NCBI GenBank assembly: GCA_023251115.1
Contig: JAHEZK010000006.1
Span: 1 to 57,258 of the forward strand
Source: Nitrosomicrobium frigidum (SeqCode)
GTDB lineage: Archaea; Thermoproteota; Nitrososphaeria; Nitrososphaerales; Nitrososphaeraceae
Direction: 5' to 3'
Length of the DNA stretch: 57,258 bases
Position 1 is the first letter of the stretch; the number at the start of each line of letters is the position of its first letter. Position numbers and translations under genes: made by a program. This document shows positions 6,291 through 14,980 of this stretch, in pieces. Below the pieces are notes generated by a model. It did no database searches. It was not told the DNA's origin and saw nothing but the letters and a program-made list of their open reading frames with translations.

Positions 6291-7711
6291 CTGCAGTAGC
6301 AATATTCTCTGAAACCAGCTTTATCTGCCGTAGAACCGCCAATCTTGACCAGAACAAATTCATTCTTGGCCCTAGCATAAGAGTCATTCAAATTTCGCTG
6401 ATTTTCACGCAAAATTTGATACTCATCCATAGATAATTTCTTGCGTAAACCAATTTCGTCTTCGAGATTCATATCCTTTGCTATTTCCTTATAACCTGGT
6501 TGAATAACTCCGCTAAATACCATAGCACTGCTGCCACTTCCATATGACGCAAATCCTATTCTATAACCTTCGATATCGTGATTTTTCTTGTACTCATATT
6601 CTAGTAAACTTCTTAATCCCATATACATAGACGCCGTATACAAATTACCAATACTGTTAGAAGCTTCAAGCGAGCTTGACATTTTTTTCTCGTATACTTC
6701 GTTGTAAAAGGAAGTTTGCATGAATGCTTTTCTAAATTGCTCATCAGCCTTCATAAACTCTTTATCTGCTAAAATGGATTCTATAGTTCCTCGACTATCA
6801 TTTAATATCGGTTCATGAAATCCTATCTCTTTAATAACATGCTGCCATCGCGGAAGTGTTCTCCATTCATGTCTCAGTAAATATGCAAGTGCCTTTTCTC
6901 CCATTCTTCTATATGGTAAATGCACTGTAAACAAATCAATGTAATCGGTTATGGATTCGCCATCCTTAAGATGAATCAATCCTGTTCTTATTGCCTTTTC
7001 CTTATAACTATCAAAGGCCTTTCTAACCTGTATTAAATATAGTAAATTGGAGTATAGTCCATTCACAAGTGGAGTTTCCTTCCCAAACGGTCTATAGAAA
7101 TCATACTCATTCTTGATTATGGTTGAAGTGACTTTTGGATCTAGAGCAAGCAATCTAGGGTGCTCCTTTATTAAAAGCGCTACTGCTCCTGCTCCTTGTG
7201 TATATTCTCCAGGTGATCCTACGTCGTATTTGGCTATGTCACTCACAACAACAAGGGCGGCTTTGTCATTGTTCTCTTCTGCTCTAATCCAATTGGTATT
7301 GTCATAAATTGCGTAAGATCCGCTGACACATGCAAATTTACATTCTATTCCTCCCGCATGCTCAAATGAGCCATCACCGTACACCTGCTCCAGCATACCA
7401 ACAACAAATGAGTTTAACGCCTTTGATTCGTCAAGACTTGATTCTGTTGCTACATACAACCTGCCAATATCGTCAGGATGTAAGTTATTCTTTTTCATAA
7501 GCTCAAGACATGCGTTAGATGCCATACATGCTGAATCCTGATTTGTATCTACCAGGGCCATTTTTTTTATGCCAATGCCATGTTCTAATTTTTGGGGATC
7601 AATTCCTCTTGCCTGAGCAAAATCTCTGTAGTCGATATACAATTTTGGAACGTATATAGCAAGGTCGTCAATGCCAGCTGGCATGTTAACACTTTTTCTC
7701 ACTTTAGACAT
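6287..7711 (-). CDS. mvaS: Hydroxymethylglutaryl-CoA synthase
   Basis: Condenses acetyl-CoA with acetoacetyl-CoA to HMG-CoA, the entry to the mevalonate pathway that feeds archaeal isoprenoid lipids. Catalytic residues are visible: E90 in YVATESSLDESKA, the nucleophile C128 in ECKFACVSGSYAI and H264 in FTVHLPYRRMG. At 474 residues it is clearly longer than the roughly 350-residue enzyme of most archaea and closer to bacterial/eukaryotic length. It is convergent with ilvA (4-base overlap). The reaction is assigned from motifs; acetyl-group specificity cannot be read from sequence. Confidence 0.9.
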   Translation of the reverse strand: MSKVRKSVNMPAGIDDLAIYVPKLYIDYRDFAQARGIDPQKLEHGIGIKKMALVDTNQDSACMASNACLELMKKNNLHPDDIGRLYVATESSLDESKALNSFVVGMLEQVYGDGSFEHAGGIECKFACVSGSYAIYDNTNWIRAEENNDKAALVVVSDIAKYDVGSPGEYTQGAGAVALLIKEHPRLLALDPKVTSTIIKNEYDFYRPFGKETPLVNGLYSNLLYLIQVRKAFDSYKEKAIRTGLIHLKDGESITDYIDLFTVHLPYRRMGEKALAYLLRHEWRTLPRWQHVIKEIGFHEPILNDSRGTIESILADKEFMKADEQFRKAFMQTSFYNEVYEKKMSSSLEASNSIGNLYTASMYMGLRSLLEYEYKKNHDIEGYRIGFASYGSGSSAMVFSGVIQPGYKEIAKDMNLEDEIGLRKKLSMDEYQILRENQRNLNDSYARAKNEFVLVKIGGSTADKAGFREYCYCS

Positions 7712-7943
7712 TTAAAGGTACTTGTTGATATTCGCGTCTGATCATAAGAAAATCGTTAAAAAATTGGTATGTTTTTAAGAAAAATACATCATTTATGTCA
7801 GACAATTAATATGATTGTTTCAAGTACTGATGGCTTTTTCAATATGCTTAAAAGACAATTTAAGACAAATCAGCAGACATTTCAGAAAATAATTCTAATC
7901 CTGTATTCAGTAGTATATTTTTACTCACTGAATATTGCAATAT

Positions 7944-9065
7944 CTAATGGACGCGTATGGTTTCGTAGAAATTATTACGTTCATGCGCACGGAAACCAAT
8001 CTGCTTAATTGCTGCAACTATCTTGTCTGAAGTTAATTCTGTGGATCTGGCGCCGGTAGCACTTACTACTTCCTCACCGATTAAAGTGCCTCCAAAGTCA
8101 TCAGCGCCGTAGGTTAATGCAAGTTGAGCCATTCCAACACCATTTGTAAGCCATGAAGATTGGAGATGATCGATAAGTCCTGAAAAGATTATTCTCGAAA
8201 TTGCGATCGTTTTTAGTAATTCTAAACCTCCAGAGGAATATTTTATAGTGCCATCAGCTTGCATCTTCGTGTTATTTGGTTCAAAGCTCCATGGAATAAA
8301 TGCCATAAATCCACGAGTCTTTTCTTGCAAGTCAGCGATCTTTATCAAATGTCTTGCGCGTTGTTCAATATCCTCGCCAGTACCGTACATCATTGTAGCC
8401 GAAGATTTTATACCCAAATCGTGGGCTTGTTTCATAATATTTAACCACTCATTACTTTTTATTTTCAGTGGGCTTATTCTTGACTTTACATCATCATCCA
8501 GAATTTCGGCACCAGCACCTGGCAATGAGTCCAAACCTGCTTTTTGCAATCTAGATAGTACTTCATTAGTGCTGCTCCTTTCGACCTTGGAAATGGTATC
8601 AATTTCAGAAGCTGAAAGTCCATGAATGGCGACATCAGGGCACTTTTCCTTAACTGTTCTGAACGCTTCTTCATAATACTCAATCTTGAGATCTGGGTTA
8701 TGACCTCCTTGCATCAAAACCTGACTTATTCCAAAATGATCTCTTGCCGTAACAACTCTTTTTACAACATCTTCTACAGATAACGTATATCCTTCTGAAT
8801 CACCAGGCGCTCTGTAAAACGCACAAAATTTGCAATAAGTTATGCATACATTAGTATAATTTAGAATGATGTTATTAACAAATGTTGCAACTTTACCAAA
8901 TAGTTTTTCTCTTAATATATTTCCAATAATGCCCAAGGCAAAGGGATTGTCTGATTTTAACAAGCGGATGCAGTCATTCAAATCCAATCTATTTCCGTGC
9001 AGCACTTGATCTAGAATATCGCTAACATCAGATTTCTGGATCAATTCCTGTGCAAATAAGCTCAT
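7944..9065 (-). CDS. mqnC: Cyclic dehypoxanthinyl futalosine synthase (radical SAM)
   Basis: Radical SAM enzyme of the futalosine route to menaquinone; it closes the ring of dehypoxanthine futalosine. The iron-sulfur motif is C74-x3-C78-x2-C81 in TNVCITYCKFCAFYRAPGD, the MqnC signature. LMQGGHNPDL (about 118-127) and GLDSLPGAGAEIL follow, then FIPWSFEPNNT. Length 373 fits. ATG at 9065 shares the CATG with the upstream end of the divergent mqnE frame. The distinction from CofH-type enzymes rests on the GGHNPDL and PW-F-P-NT motifs. Confidence 0.9.
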   Translation of the reverse strand: MSLFAQELIQKSDVSDILDQVLHGNRLDLNDCIRLLKSDNPFALGIIGNILREKLFGKVATFVNNIILNYTNVCITYCKFCAFYRAPGDSEGYTLSVEDVVKRVVTARDHFGISQVLMQGGHNPDLKIEYYEEAFRTVKEKCPDVAIHGLSASEIDTISKVERSSTNEVLSRLQKAGLDSLPGAGAEILDDDVKSRISPLKIKSNEWLNIMKQAHDLGIKSSATMMYGTGEDIEQRARHLIKIADLQEKTRGFMAFIPWSFEPNNTKMQADGTIKYSSGGLELLKTIAISRIIFSGLIDHLQSSWLTNGVGMAQLALTYGADDFGGTLIGEEVVSATGARSTELTSDKIVAAIKQIGFRAHERNNFYETIRVH

Positions 9066-9130
9066 GAACTATATCTTTCATGACGATTGTCAAGGATATT
9101 TATTCTTTACAAATATTGTCAAAAAGCGAA

Positions 9131-9140
9131 GATTTTATAG
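9131..9140 (+). promoter_or_regulatory. Probable TATA box for mqnE
   Basis: GATTTTATAG lies about 30 bases before the TTG at 9166. It supports a leaderless transcript starting there rather than at the ATG 9064. Confidence 0.4.
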
Positions 9141-9165
9141 TCTATGTAGACACCATCTAAACAAT

Positions 9166-10257
9166 TTGTTACAGAGTATTTCAGGCAGTTCAAATGCTGT
9201 AGAAAAGGTCATCCATGGAGAAGAATTATCATTCAACGATGGCTTGGAACTACTCAATAACGAAAATGTCTTCGTCTTGGGCGCCGCAGCAAATTTGGTA
9301 AAAAAAAAACTAACTGGTAACGTCATAACTTTTGTTGCTTCATATTACCTGAATTATACTAATGTATGTGCGGCAAGTTGCCCGCTTTGTGCGTTTTATA
9401 GAAAAGGAGACGAACCGGATTCGTATACACTTACAATCGAACAGATACTATCAAGAGCAAGAATAGCAATAAACGATATGAAGGCCACAGAGCTTCACAT
9501 AGTCGGTGGGTTCCATCCAAAATTGGGACTTGATTATTATGAAAAAATGATAAGGGAAATTAAGAAAGAATTTCCATCAATAACAGTAAAAGCGCTTACA
9601 CCCGCGGAAATTCATTTCATCTCTCATATAACCAAGAATTCTGTAAAAGAAGTACTTTCTAGATTAAAGGCAGCTGGATTGGATGCTTTACCGGGTGGAG
9701 GAGCAGAAATATTCAGTAAAGAGATAAGAGACACAATAGTACGGGGCAAGTGTTCTGGCGATGAATGGCTCAAGACAGCTGAAATCGCGCATGAAATGGG
9801 AATAAGATCAAATTGTACTATGCTCTTTGGTCATGTCGAGGAACCCAAGCACATTATTGATCATCTAATTAAGGTTCGACAATTACAAAGAAAAACGGAA
9901 GGTTTTATCACTTTTATCCCATTGAAGTTTAGCCTTGATAACACAGAACTTGAGCAAAAGGGATTAATTGACAAGGAAAGTTCATCACTATATGACTTGA
10001 AAGTAATTGCTCTATCAAGGCTCATGCTGGCTACTGTTATGAAAAATATTTCTGTATATTGGGTTGCACTTGGAAAAAAATTAGCTCAGGTAGCACTATC
10101 ATATGGGGGGAACGATCTAGTTGGTACTGCATTTTCAGAAGAGATCTTCAAGGCCGCAGGCAAATCCACGGGAACATCGATTCAAGAATTAGAATCTCTG
10201 ATTAAAGACGCAAAATATGTTCCCTTACAAAGAGATACATTTTTCAATATTCTATAG
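9166..10257 (+). CDS. mqnE: Aminofutalosine synthase (radical SAM)
   Basis: Catalyses the first committed futalosine-pathway step, joining a chorismate-derived enolpyruvyl benzoate with SAM. The C-x3-C-x2-C motif is in NYTNVCAASCPLCAFYRKGD. The MqnE hallmarks HIVGGFHPKLGLDYYE, LTPAEIHFIS and LDALPGGGAEIF are present. The frame is open back to ATG 9064, but those 34 extra residues do not look like the family. A TATA-like box at 9131-9140 fits a leaderless TTG start at 9166 (363 residues). It is divergent from mqnC. Assignment is strong; the start is tentative. Confidence 0.88.
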   Translation: MLQSISGSSNAVEKVIHGEELSFNDGLELLNNENVFVLGAAANLVKKKLTGNVITFVASYYLNYTNVCAASCPLCAFYRKGDEPDSYTLTIEQILSRARIAINDMKATELHIVGGFHPKLGLDYYEKMIREIKKEFPSITVKALTPAEIHFISHITKNSVKEVLSRLKAAGLDALPGGGAEIFSKEIRDTIVRGKCSGDEWLKTAEIAHEMGIRSNCTMLFGHVEEPKHIIDHLIKVRQLQRKTEGFITFIPLKFSLDNTELEQKGLIDKESSSLYDLKVIALSRLMLATVMKNISVYWVALGKKLAQVALSYGGNDLVGTAFSEEIFKAAGKSTGTSIQELESLIKDAKYVPLQRDTFFNIL

Positions 10258-10284
10258 GCACATGCATTTGTCTAAAAGTCATCA

Positions 10285-11139
10285 TCAGTATTTTTGGATT
10301 TTCTGACTGTTACTATCTACCAAGAGAATTTCATCATATGAAATAATATTATTACTCTTGGCTTTTTGAAGCAGTGTTAGTATAGAATTCTTACCCTCCT
10401 CTCCCATGCTGATAGTAAGATCGTTTACGTACATCTTGACAAACTTTTCAATAAGTGATTTAGAATTACCCCTGCCAAATCGCATAGCATAATCTAATGC
10501 GTCATCCAAATGTTCAAGTCCATATTTTATTGAACTCCTGAATAGTTCGTCAAAATCAATTATTTCTTTAGTTGATAGATTGCGATTACTAATAACATTG
10601 ATTCCTAAAGGAACTGGCATGCCATTAGTTATATGATGCCACCATTGCCCGAGGTCCAGTATTCTGTGGAATTCATTTCCAAATGAAATTTGTGCTTCAT
10701 GAATAATTAGGCCTGCATCTATAACTCCAGACAAAACGTACTTTGGAATTTCACTAAAAATCATTTCCACTCCATCAAATTTTCCAACGGCCAAATTAAG
10801 TAGTAGATTTGCCGATGTCATTTTCCCTGGAATCCCGATCTTGCACTTAGGCAGATCGCTCAATTCGATATTTTTTTTAGAAATTACCACAGGACCATAA
10901 TTGATCCCGAAACTTCCGCCGCTACTCAGAATCACATAGTTTTTAATGAATGCATATGCGTGAGCCGAAACGGCCGTAATGTCCAATTCATGAGCAATCG
11001 CACGTTTGTTTAACTTTTCAATGTCTTCAATGACATGCTCTATTTGAAAATAAGGTGAATCAACATTGCCTGAGGCAATCCCATAAAACATAAAAGCGTC
11101 ATCTGCATCAGGCGTATGTCCTAGCGTAACATGTTTCAT
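10285..11139 (-). CDS. mqnD: 1,4-dihydroxy-6-naphthoate synthase (MqnD family)
   Basis: Acts after MqnC to give the dihydroxynaphthoate head-group precursor of menaquinone. The opening VTLGHTPDADDAFMFYGIAS is the MqnD/MqnA-family signature, here in the MqnD form. The binding-lobe motifs GMPVPLGINVIS and DDALDYAMRFGRG and the closing FVKMYVNDLTISMGEEGKNS fit the periplasmic-binding-like fold of this enzyme. 284 residues is normal. It is convergent with mqnE. A separate mqnA/mqnB is not in the window. Confidence 0.9.
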   Translation of the reverse strand: MKHVTLGHTPDADDAFMFYGIASGNVDSPYFQIEHVIEDIEKLNKRAIAHELDITAVSAHAYAFIKNYVILSSGGSFGINYGPVVISKKNIELSDLPKCKIGIPGKMTSANLLLNLAVGKFDGVEMIFSEIPKYVLSGVIDAGLIIHEAQISFGNEFHRILDLGQWWHHITNGMPVPLGINVISNRNLSTKEIIDFDELFRSSIKYGLEHLDDALDYAMRFGRGNSKSLIEKFVKMYVNDLTISMGEEGKNSILTLLQKAKSNNIISYDEILLVDSNSQKIQKY

Positions 11140-11308
11140 AGAAAATTGAATATTCCAACGGTATTTTTATTTTACAGTATTAGAGTCTGAAATGCAAGCC
11201 ATTTTCGCGCAAATGATGAATATGATATTCAAAACAACCGAGTTATTATTTTAAAGCGTCTTTCTATGACATTTCGATTCGATACGTCTCTTAGTAAATT
11301 AAGGAAGA

Positions 11309-11316
11309 TTTAATAA
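11309..11316 (+). promoter_or_regulatory. TATA box for aEF-2
   Basis: TTTAATAA about 33 bases before ATG 11346. It fits a short-leader or leaderless transcript and argues against the ATG at 11316 as the start. Confidence 0.4.
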
Positions 11317-11345
11317 TGCTGCATAGATTTTTTGTCGTTTATAAG

Positions 11346-13547
11346 ATGCCAAAATTCAAGTCCACTCAGGATATCTTGAGAATTATAGGAAATAAAGATC
11401 AAATTCGTAATTTCGGCGTAATTGCTCATGTTGATCACGGAAAGACCACGATGAGCGACAGTTTATTGGCTGCTTCGGGAATTATTTCTCCGTCTGTTGC
11501 TGGTCAGGCTCTGGCTCTTGATTCAATGAAACTTGAACAAAACAGACAAATGACAATTAGAGGAGCCAATGTAACTCTGCATTATGAATTTGAGGGAAAA
11601 GAATATGTAATTAATATGATTGATACTCCTGGACATATCGATTTTACAGGAAGAGTTACTCGAGCACTTAGGGCAATAGATGGAGTAGTAGTAGTCTCTG
11701 ACTCTGTTGAGGGTATAATGACTCAGACAGAAACTGTGACAAGACAAGCACTTGAAGAACGTGTAAGACCAGTTCTTTATATCAACAAAATTGATAGATT
11801 GGTCAAGGAACTGAGGTTAGATGCGTCTGCAATGCAGAAATGGCTTTCAAATATTATTGCAGAATTTAACAAGCTAGTCGAGATCTATGCTGAACCTGAA
11901 TTAAAAGAGAAGTGGAAGGTAAGTATTCAGGGAAACAGTGTAGCCTTTGGATCGGCAAAGGATAGGTGGGGGTTTAACTACAACATTGCTCAGAGGAATG
12001 GAGTTGGCTTTAAAGATGTTTATGACGCTTACAAATCCAACGATCAGTCTTTGATAAACGCCCTCTCTGAGAAGGCTCCGCTCCATGAGGCTGTACTTGG
12101 AATGGTTGTGCAACATCACCCTCCACCCCATGTGGCTCAGCGTTACAGAATACCAAAAATTTGGCCCGGTGATCTTGATTCTGATATTGGGAAATCACTC
12201 ATATCATGCGACGATAAAGGACCAATTTTAATGATGGTTACTACAATTAATGTGGACCCTCAGGCCGGTAGGATAGCTACCGGTAGATTGTTTTCAGGGA
12301 CGATAAAGGACGGTGACGAAGTTTATCTATTAGATGGTAAAAGAATGGGCAAAGTTCAGTCAGTAAATATCTACATGGGTAACACTCGAGAAGTAGTAAA
12401 CATGCTTCCTGCTGGAAATATACCTGCTTTGCTTGGTCTCGATCATGCAATTGCAGGAGAGACATTCTCATCAATCAAAAATGTACCTGCATTTGAGTCA
12501 ATAAAATATGTTTCAGAACCAGTTGTTACAATAGCCATCGAACCAAAACATCCAAAAGATTTGCCAAAATTGGTTGAAGCATTAAGAAGAATTACTGTTG
12601 AAGATCCAAATCTGATAGTAAAAATCAATGAAGAAACTGGTGAAACATTACTTTCAGGCATGGGTGTACTACACCTAGAGATAGCTACAGCTCTAATATT
12701 GGAAACAGGTTTAGAAATAACAACCACTCAACCTCTTATTAATTATCGAGAGACAATTCGTAATACTGCTGGTCCTATTATGAGTAAATCTCCGAATAAA
12801 CACAATAAGATTTTCATGAGAGTAGAACCACTCGGAGAAGAGATAATTGAATTAATAAAGAACGGCCAAATTCATGAGGATTTAGAAAGAAAACAGATGG
12901 CCAAATTACTTAGGGAAAAGGGCTGGAGCGCAGATGAAGCAAAAAATGTTGCTGCTGTCGATATCAGTGGAAACATACTGGTAGACGAAACGAAGGGTGT
13001 ACAGTTTATTCAGGAATCAATGGATTCCATCAGATCAGGTTTCGACGATGTGATACATTCTGGTCCTATAGCTCATGAAACAGTTCGAGGAGTAAAATTT
13101 GTTTTACACCATTTTGTCCCCCATGAAGATCCAGCTCATCGTGGCTTGGCACAATTAATGCCAGCCACCAGAAGATCAATGTTAGGATCAATGCTTTTGG
13201 CAGATTCGGCATTGCTAGAACCTGTACTTGGTATGGAAATAAAGTGTCCACAAGAACAAATCGGAACGGTGGCGGGAATCCTATCAGGAAAACGTGGAAA
13301 ACTATTGAACGTCGAACAAAAGGGAGTAATTAGCATTATACAGGGTGAAGTTCCAGCTTCTGAAACATTCGACTTGTCTGAGGTAATGCGTGGCGGTACG
13401 GCTGGCAAAGCTTTGTGGAATACATATTTCAAGACTTGGCAAATTGTACCTCAATCCATTTTCAAATCACTTGTGAACGACATCAGGAAGAGAAAGGGTC
13501 TCAATCCAGAACCACCGACGGCTGATGAATTTGTTGATAAGGAATAA
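11346..13547 (+). CDS. fusA: Translation elongation factor aEF-2
   Basis: GTPase that drives translocation on the ribosome. G-domain motifs: FGVIAHVDHGKTTMSD (G1, residues 23-38), DTPGHIDF (G3), NKIDRL (G4). In domain IV, the sequence LHHFVPHEDPAHRGLAQLMP carries the histidine that is modified to diphthamide, just before RG. The frame is open to an ATG at 11316, but ATG 11346 (MPKFKSTQDILRII) matches the family start and gives 733 residues. A hairpin follows at 13561-13592. Confidence 0.96.
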   Translation: MPKFKSTQDILRIIGNKDQIRNFGVIAHVDHGKTTMSDSLLAASGIISPSVAGQALALDSMKLEQNRQMTIRGANVTLHYEFEGKEYVINMIDTPGHIDFTGRVTRALRAIDGVVVVSDSVEGIMTQTETVTRQALEERVRPVLYINKIDRLVKELRLDASAMQKWLSNIIAEFNKLVEIYAEPELKEKWKVSIQGNSVAFGSAKDRWGFNYNIAQRNGVGFKDVYDAYKSNDQSLINALSEKAPLHEAVLGMVVQHHPPPHVAQRYRIPKIWPGDLDSDIGKSLISCDDKGPILMMVTTINVDPQAGRIATGRLFSGTIKDGDEVYLLDGKRMGKVQSVNIYMGNTREVVNMLPAGNIPALLGLDHAIAGETFSSIKNVPAFESIKYVSEPVVTIAIEPKHPKDLPKLVEALRRITVEDPNLIVKINEETGETLLSGMGVLHLEIATALILETGLEITTTQPLINYRETIRNTAGPIMSKSPNKHNKIFMRVEPLGEEIIELIKNGQIHEDLERKQMAKLLREKGWSADEAKNVAAVDISGNILVDETKGVQFIQESMDSIRSGFDDVIHSGPIAHETVRGVKFVLHHFVPHEDPAHRGLAQLMPATRRSMLGSMLLADSALLEPVLGMEIKCPQEQIGTVAGILSGKRGKLLNVEQKGVISIIQGEVPASETFDLSEVMRGGTAGKALWNTYFKTWQIVPQSIFKSLVNDIRKRKGLNPEPPTADEFVDKE

Positions 13548-13560
13548 AACCTTGCTCTTG

Positions 13561-13592
13561 TCATATGACGAGAATTATTTCTCGTGATATGA
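13561..13592. repeat. Near-perfect hairpin downstream of aEF-2
   Basis: TCATAT-G-ACGAGAA / TTCTCGT-G-ATATGA around a TTAT loop gives 13 base pairs with a single G-G mismatch. It lies 14 bases after the aEF-2 stop. It may end the transcript, stabilise its 3' end, or be a protein-binding site. Confidence 0.55.
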
Positions 13593-13700
13593 TAATTGCA
13601 ATAATGTAACTTTGTTTATGTAAAATCAGTAGCATTTAAGTGTAGAATTTATATGCAAGGATGCAATATAATATAATAATTACAAATAGGTGTGTGTCGG

Positions 13701-13898
13701 ATGTTTAACAAGGAATCGTGCAGGTCGTGTGGTAGAATTTTGTCCCCTGTCTCAAAGTGTAAACTCTGCAAAGAGTATGTATCATGGATTTGTAATTATT
13801 GCCAGCAAGTAGAGGACGTAAGTCATAGACATGAAAGGGCTCATGAGTCACATGGAGACACCTATTTGGATATCAAAGATAGATTGATAACCGCGTAG
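13701..13898 (+). CDS. Small zinc-binding protein (65 aa)
   Basis: Three Cys pairs are seen: CRSC (residues 7-10), CKLC (20-23) and CNYC (about 31-34), followed by H-R-H-E-R-A-H. This layout would hold two zinc ions. The start at ATG 13701 gives MFNKESCRSCGR; a GTG at 13692 in the same frame would add 3 residues. It is likely a zinc-ribbon adaptor or nucleic-acid-binding protein. It follows aEF-2 by 153 bases, so it is probably a separate unit. The function is unknown. Confidence 0.65.
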   Translation: MFNKESCRSCGRILSPVSKCKLCKEYVSWICNYCQQVEDVSHRHERAHESHGDTYLDIKDRLITA

Positions 13899-13953
13899 AT
13901 TGTGCTTTTAGCAGACTTGACTATATTCCTGGCTCATATTGAAATAATTAATA

Positions 13954-14940
13954 CTATCTACCTTCATTCTTTTTAGTGCCATCAAGATTTTTAGAATTAA
14001 CAGGACAGCTATCTCTTTCCACCTCCACGTAAATCTTGGATGATGTTTTTACATCGATTACGGATTTGATTCGATCTTCAATTGTATCTATTACTTGTTC
14101 TATTTGGTCCGTGGTTATGTTATCTACGATACTTACTTCCATAGCAACAAGCACATCATTGGGTCCAAAATGCATAGTTCTAAGTGTGATGACCCTGTTC
14201 ACCTCAGGAATCTTTAGTACGGATTCCATAATTCTAACATGATCTTTCTTAGACATTGCCTCTCCGATAAGAAGAGCTCGATTTTCTTTTGCTAGAAAGA
14301 AGGCAAATAACATTAAAACTGCACCTATTAATATTGAACTTAAGGCATCATAAATCATGTTTTTAGTAACGTCGGATAGATAGATTCCTATTGCGGCTAT
14401 TGCTATACCAAGTAACGCTGCTGAATCTTCAACTATGACAGTCAAAATTGTAGGGTCTTTACTTTCTTGAAATTCTGTGAATAACTTATGGAGATTAACC
14501 TTTTCTCCTCTCGCTTCTATAGTACCCTTAAATAAATTGAAAGCAATTCGTAGGGCGTTACCTTCAAAGACGGCGGAGATTAAAAGTATTACATAACTGA
14601 TATTGGTGTTTACAATTTGGTGTACTGGATCAAAAATGGAAGCAATTCCTTTTTCAAACGACAGAATTCCTGAAATTCCGAATAATAGTGTAGCGACAAT
14701 GAATGACCAGAAAAATTGTTCTTTTCCATAACCAAACGGATGTCTTTCTGTAGGTACTCTTGAGCTTGTCTTAATTCCAATTAGCAATAAGGCTTGGTTA
14801 AAAGTATCAGAGAATGAATGGTATGTTTCAGACCACATTGCGCTACTGTTAGTCAGTAATGCTGCGATCAGTTTTGCAATCGAGATACCCAAGTTGCCAA
14901 ATAGCGCGGCATACACGGCTCTCTTGGAACTTCCGACCAA
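13954..14940 (-). CDS. Cation diffusion facilitator family transporter
   Basis: Membrane antiporter expelling divalent metals such as zinc. The first helices (YAALFGNLGISIAKLIAALL) and the metal site in helix 2 (SETYHSFSDTFNQALLLIG; H-x3-D) match the CDF family, as does the second site on the later helix (VEDSAALLGIAIAAIGI; D near D/A). A cytoplasmic C-terminal domain (about 225-328) follows. The gene is monocistronic. The fold and family are clear; which metal is carried is not. Confidence 0.88.
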   Translation of the reverse strand: MVGSSKRAVYAALFGNLGISIAKLIAALLTNSSAMWSETYHSFSDTFNQALLLIGIKTSSRVPTERHPFGYGKEQFFWSFIVATLLFGISGILSFEKGIASIFDPVHQIVNTNISYVILLISAVFEGNALRIAFNLFKGTIEARGEKVNLHKLFTEFQESKDPTILTVIVEDSAALLGIAIAAIGIYLSDVTKNMIYDALSSILIGAVLMLFAFFLAKENRALLIGEAMSKKDHVRIMESVLKIPEVNRVITLRTMHFGPNDVLVAMEVSIVDNITTDQIEQVIDTIEDRIKSVIDVKTSSKIYVEVERDSCPVNSKNLDGTKKNEGR

Positions 14941-14980
14941 ACGTTATTCTCCTTTTCTCATATTCTAATTTAAGGAAGAT

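Noticed and set aside
7769-8008. 79-codon plus-strand frame overlapping the 3' end of mqnC
   Set aside because: No motif, overlaps a strong gene on the other strand, and the product looks like random AT-rich translation.
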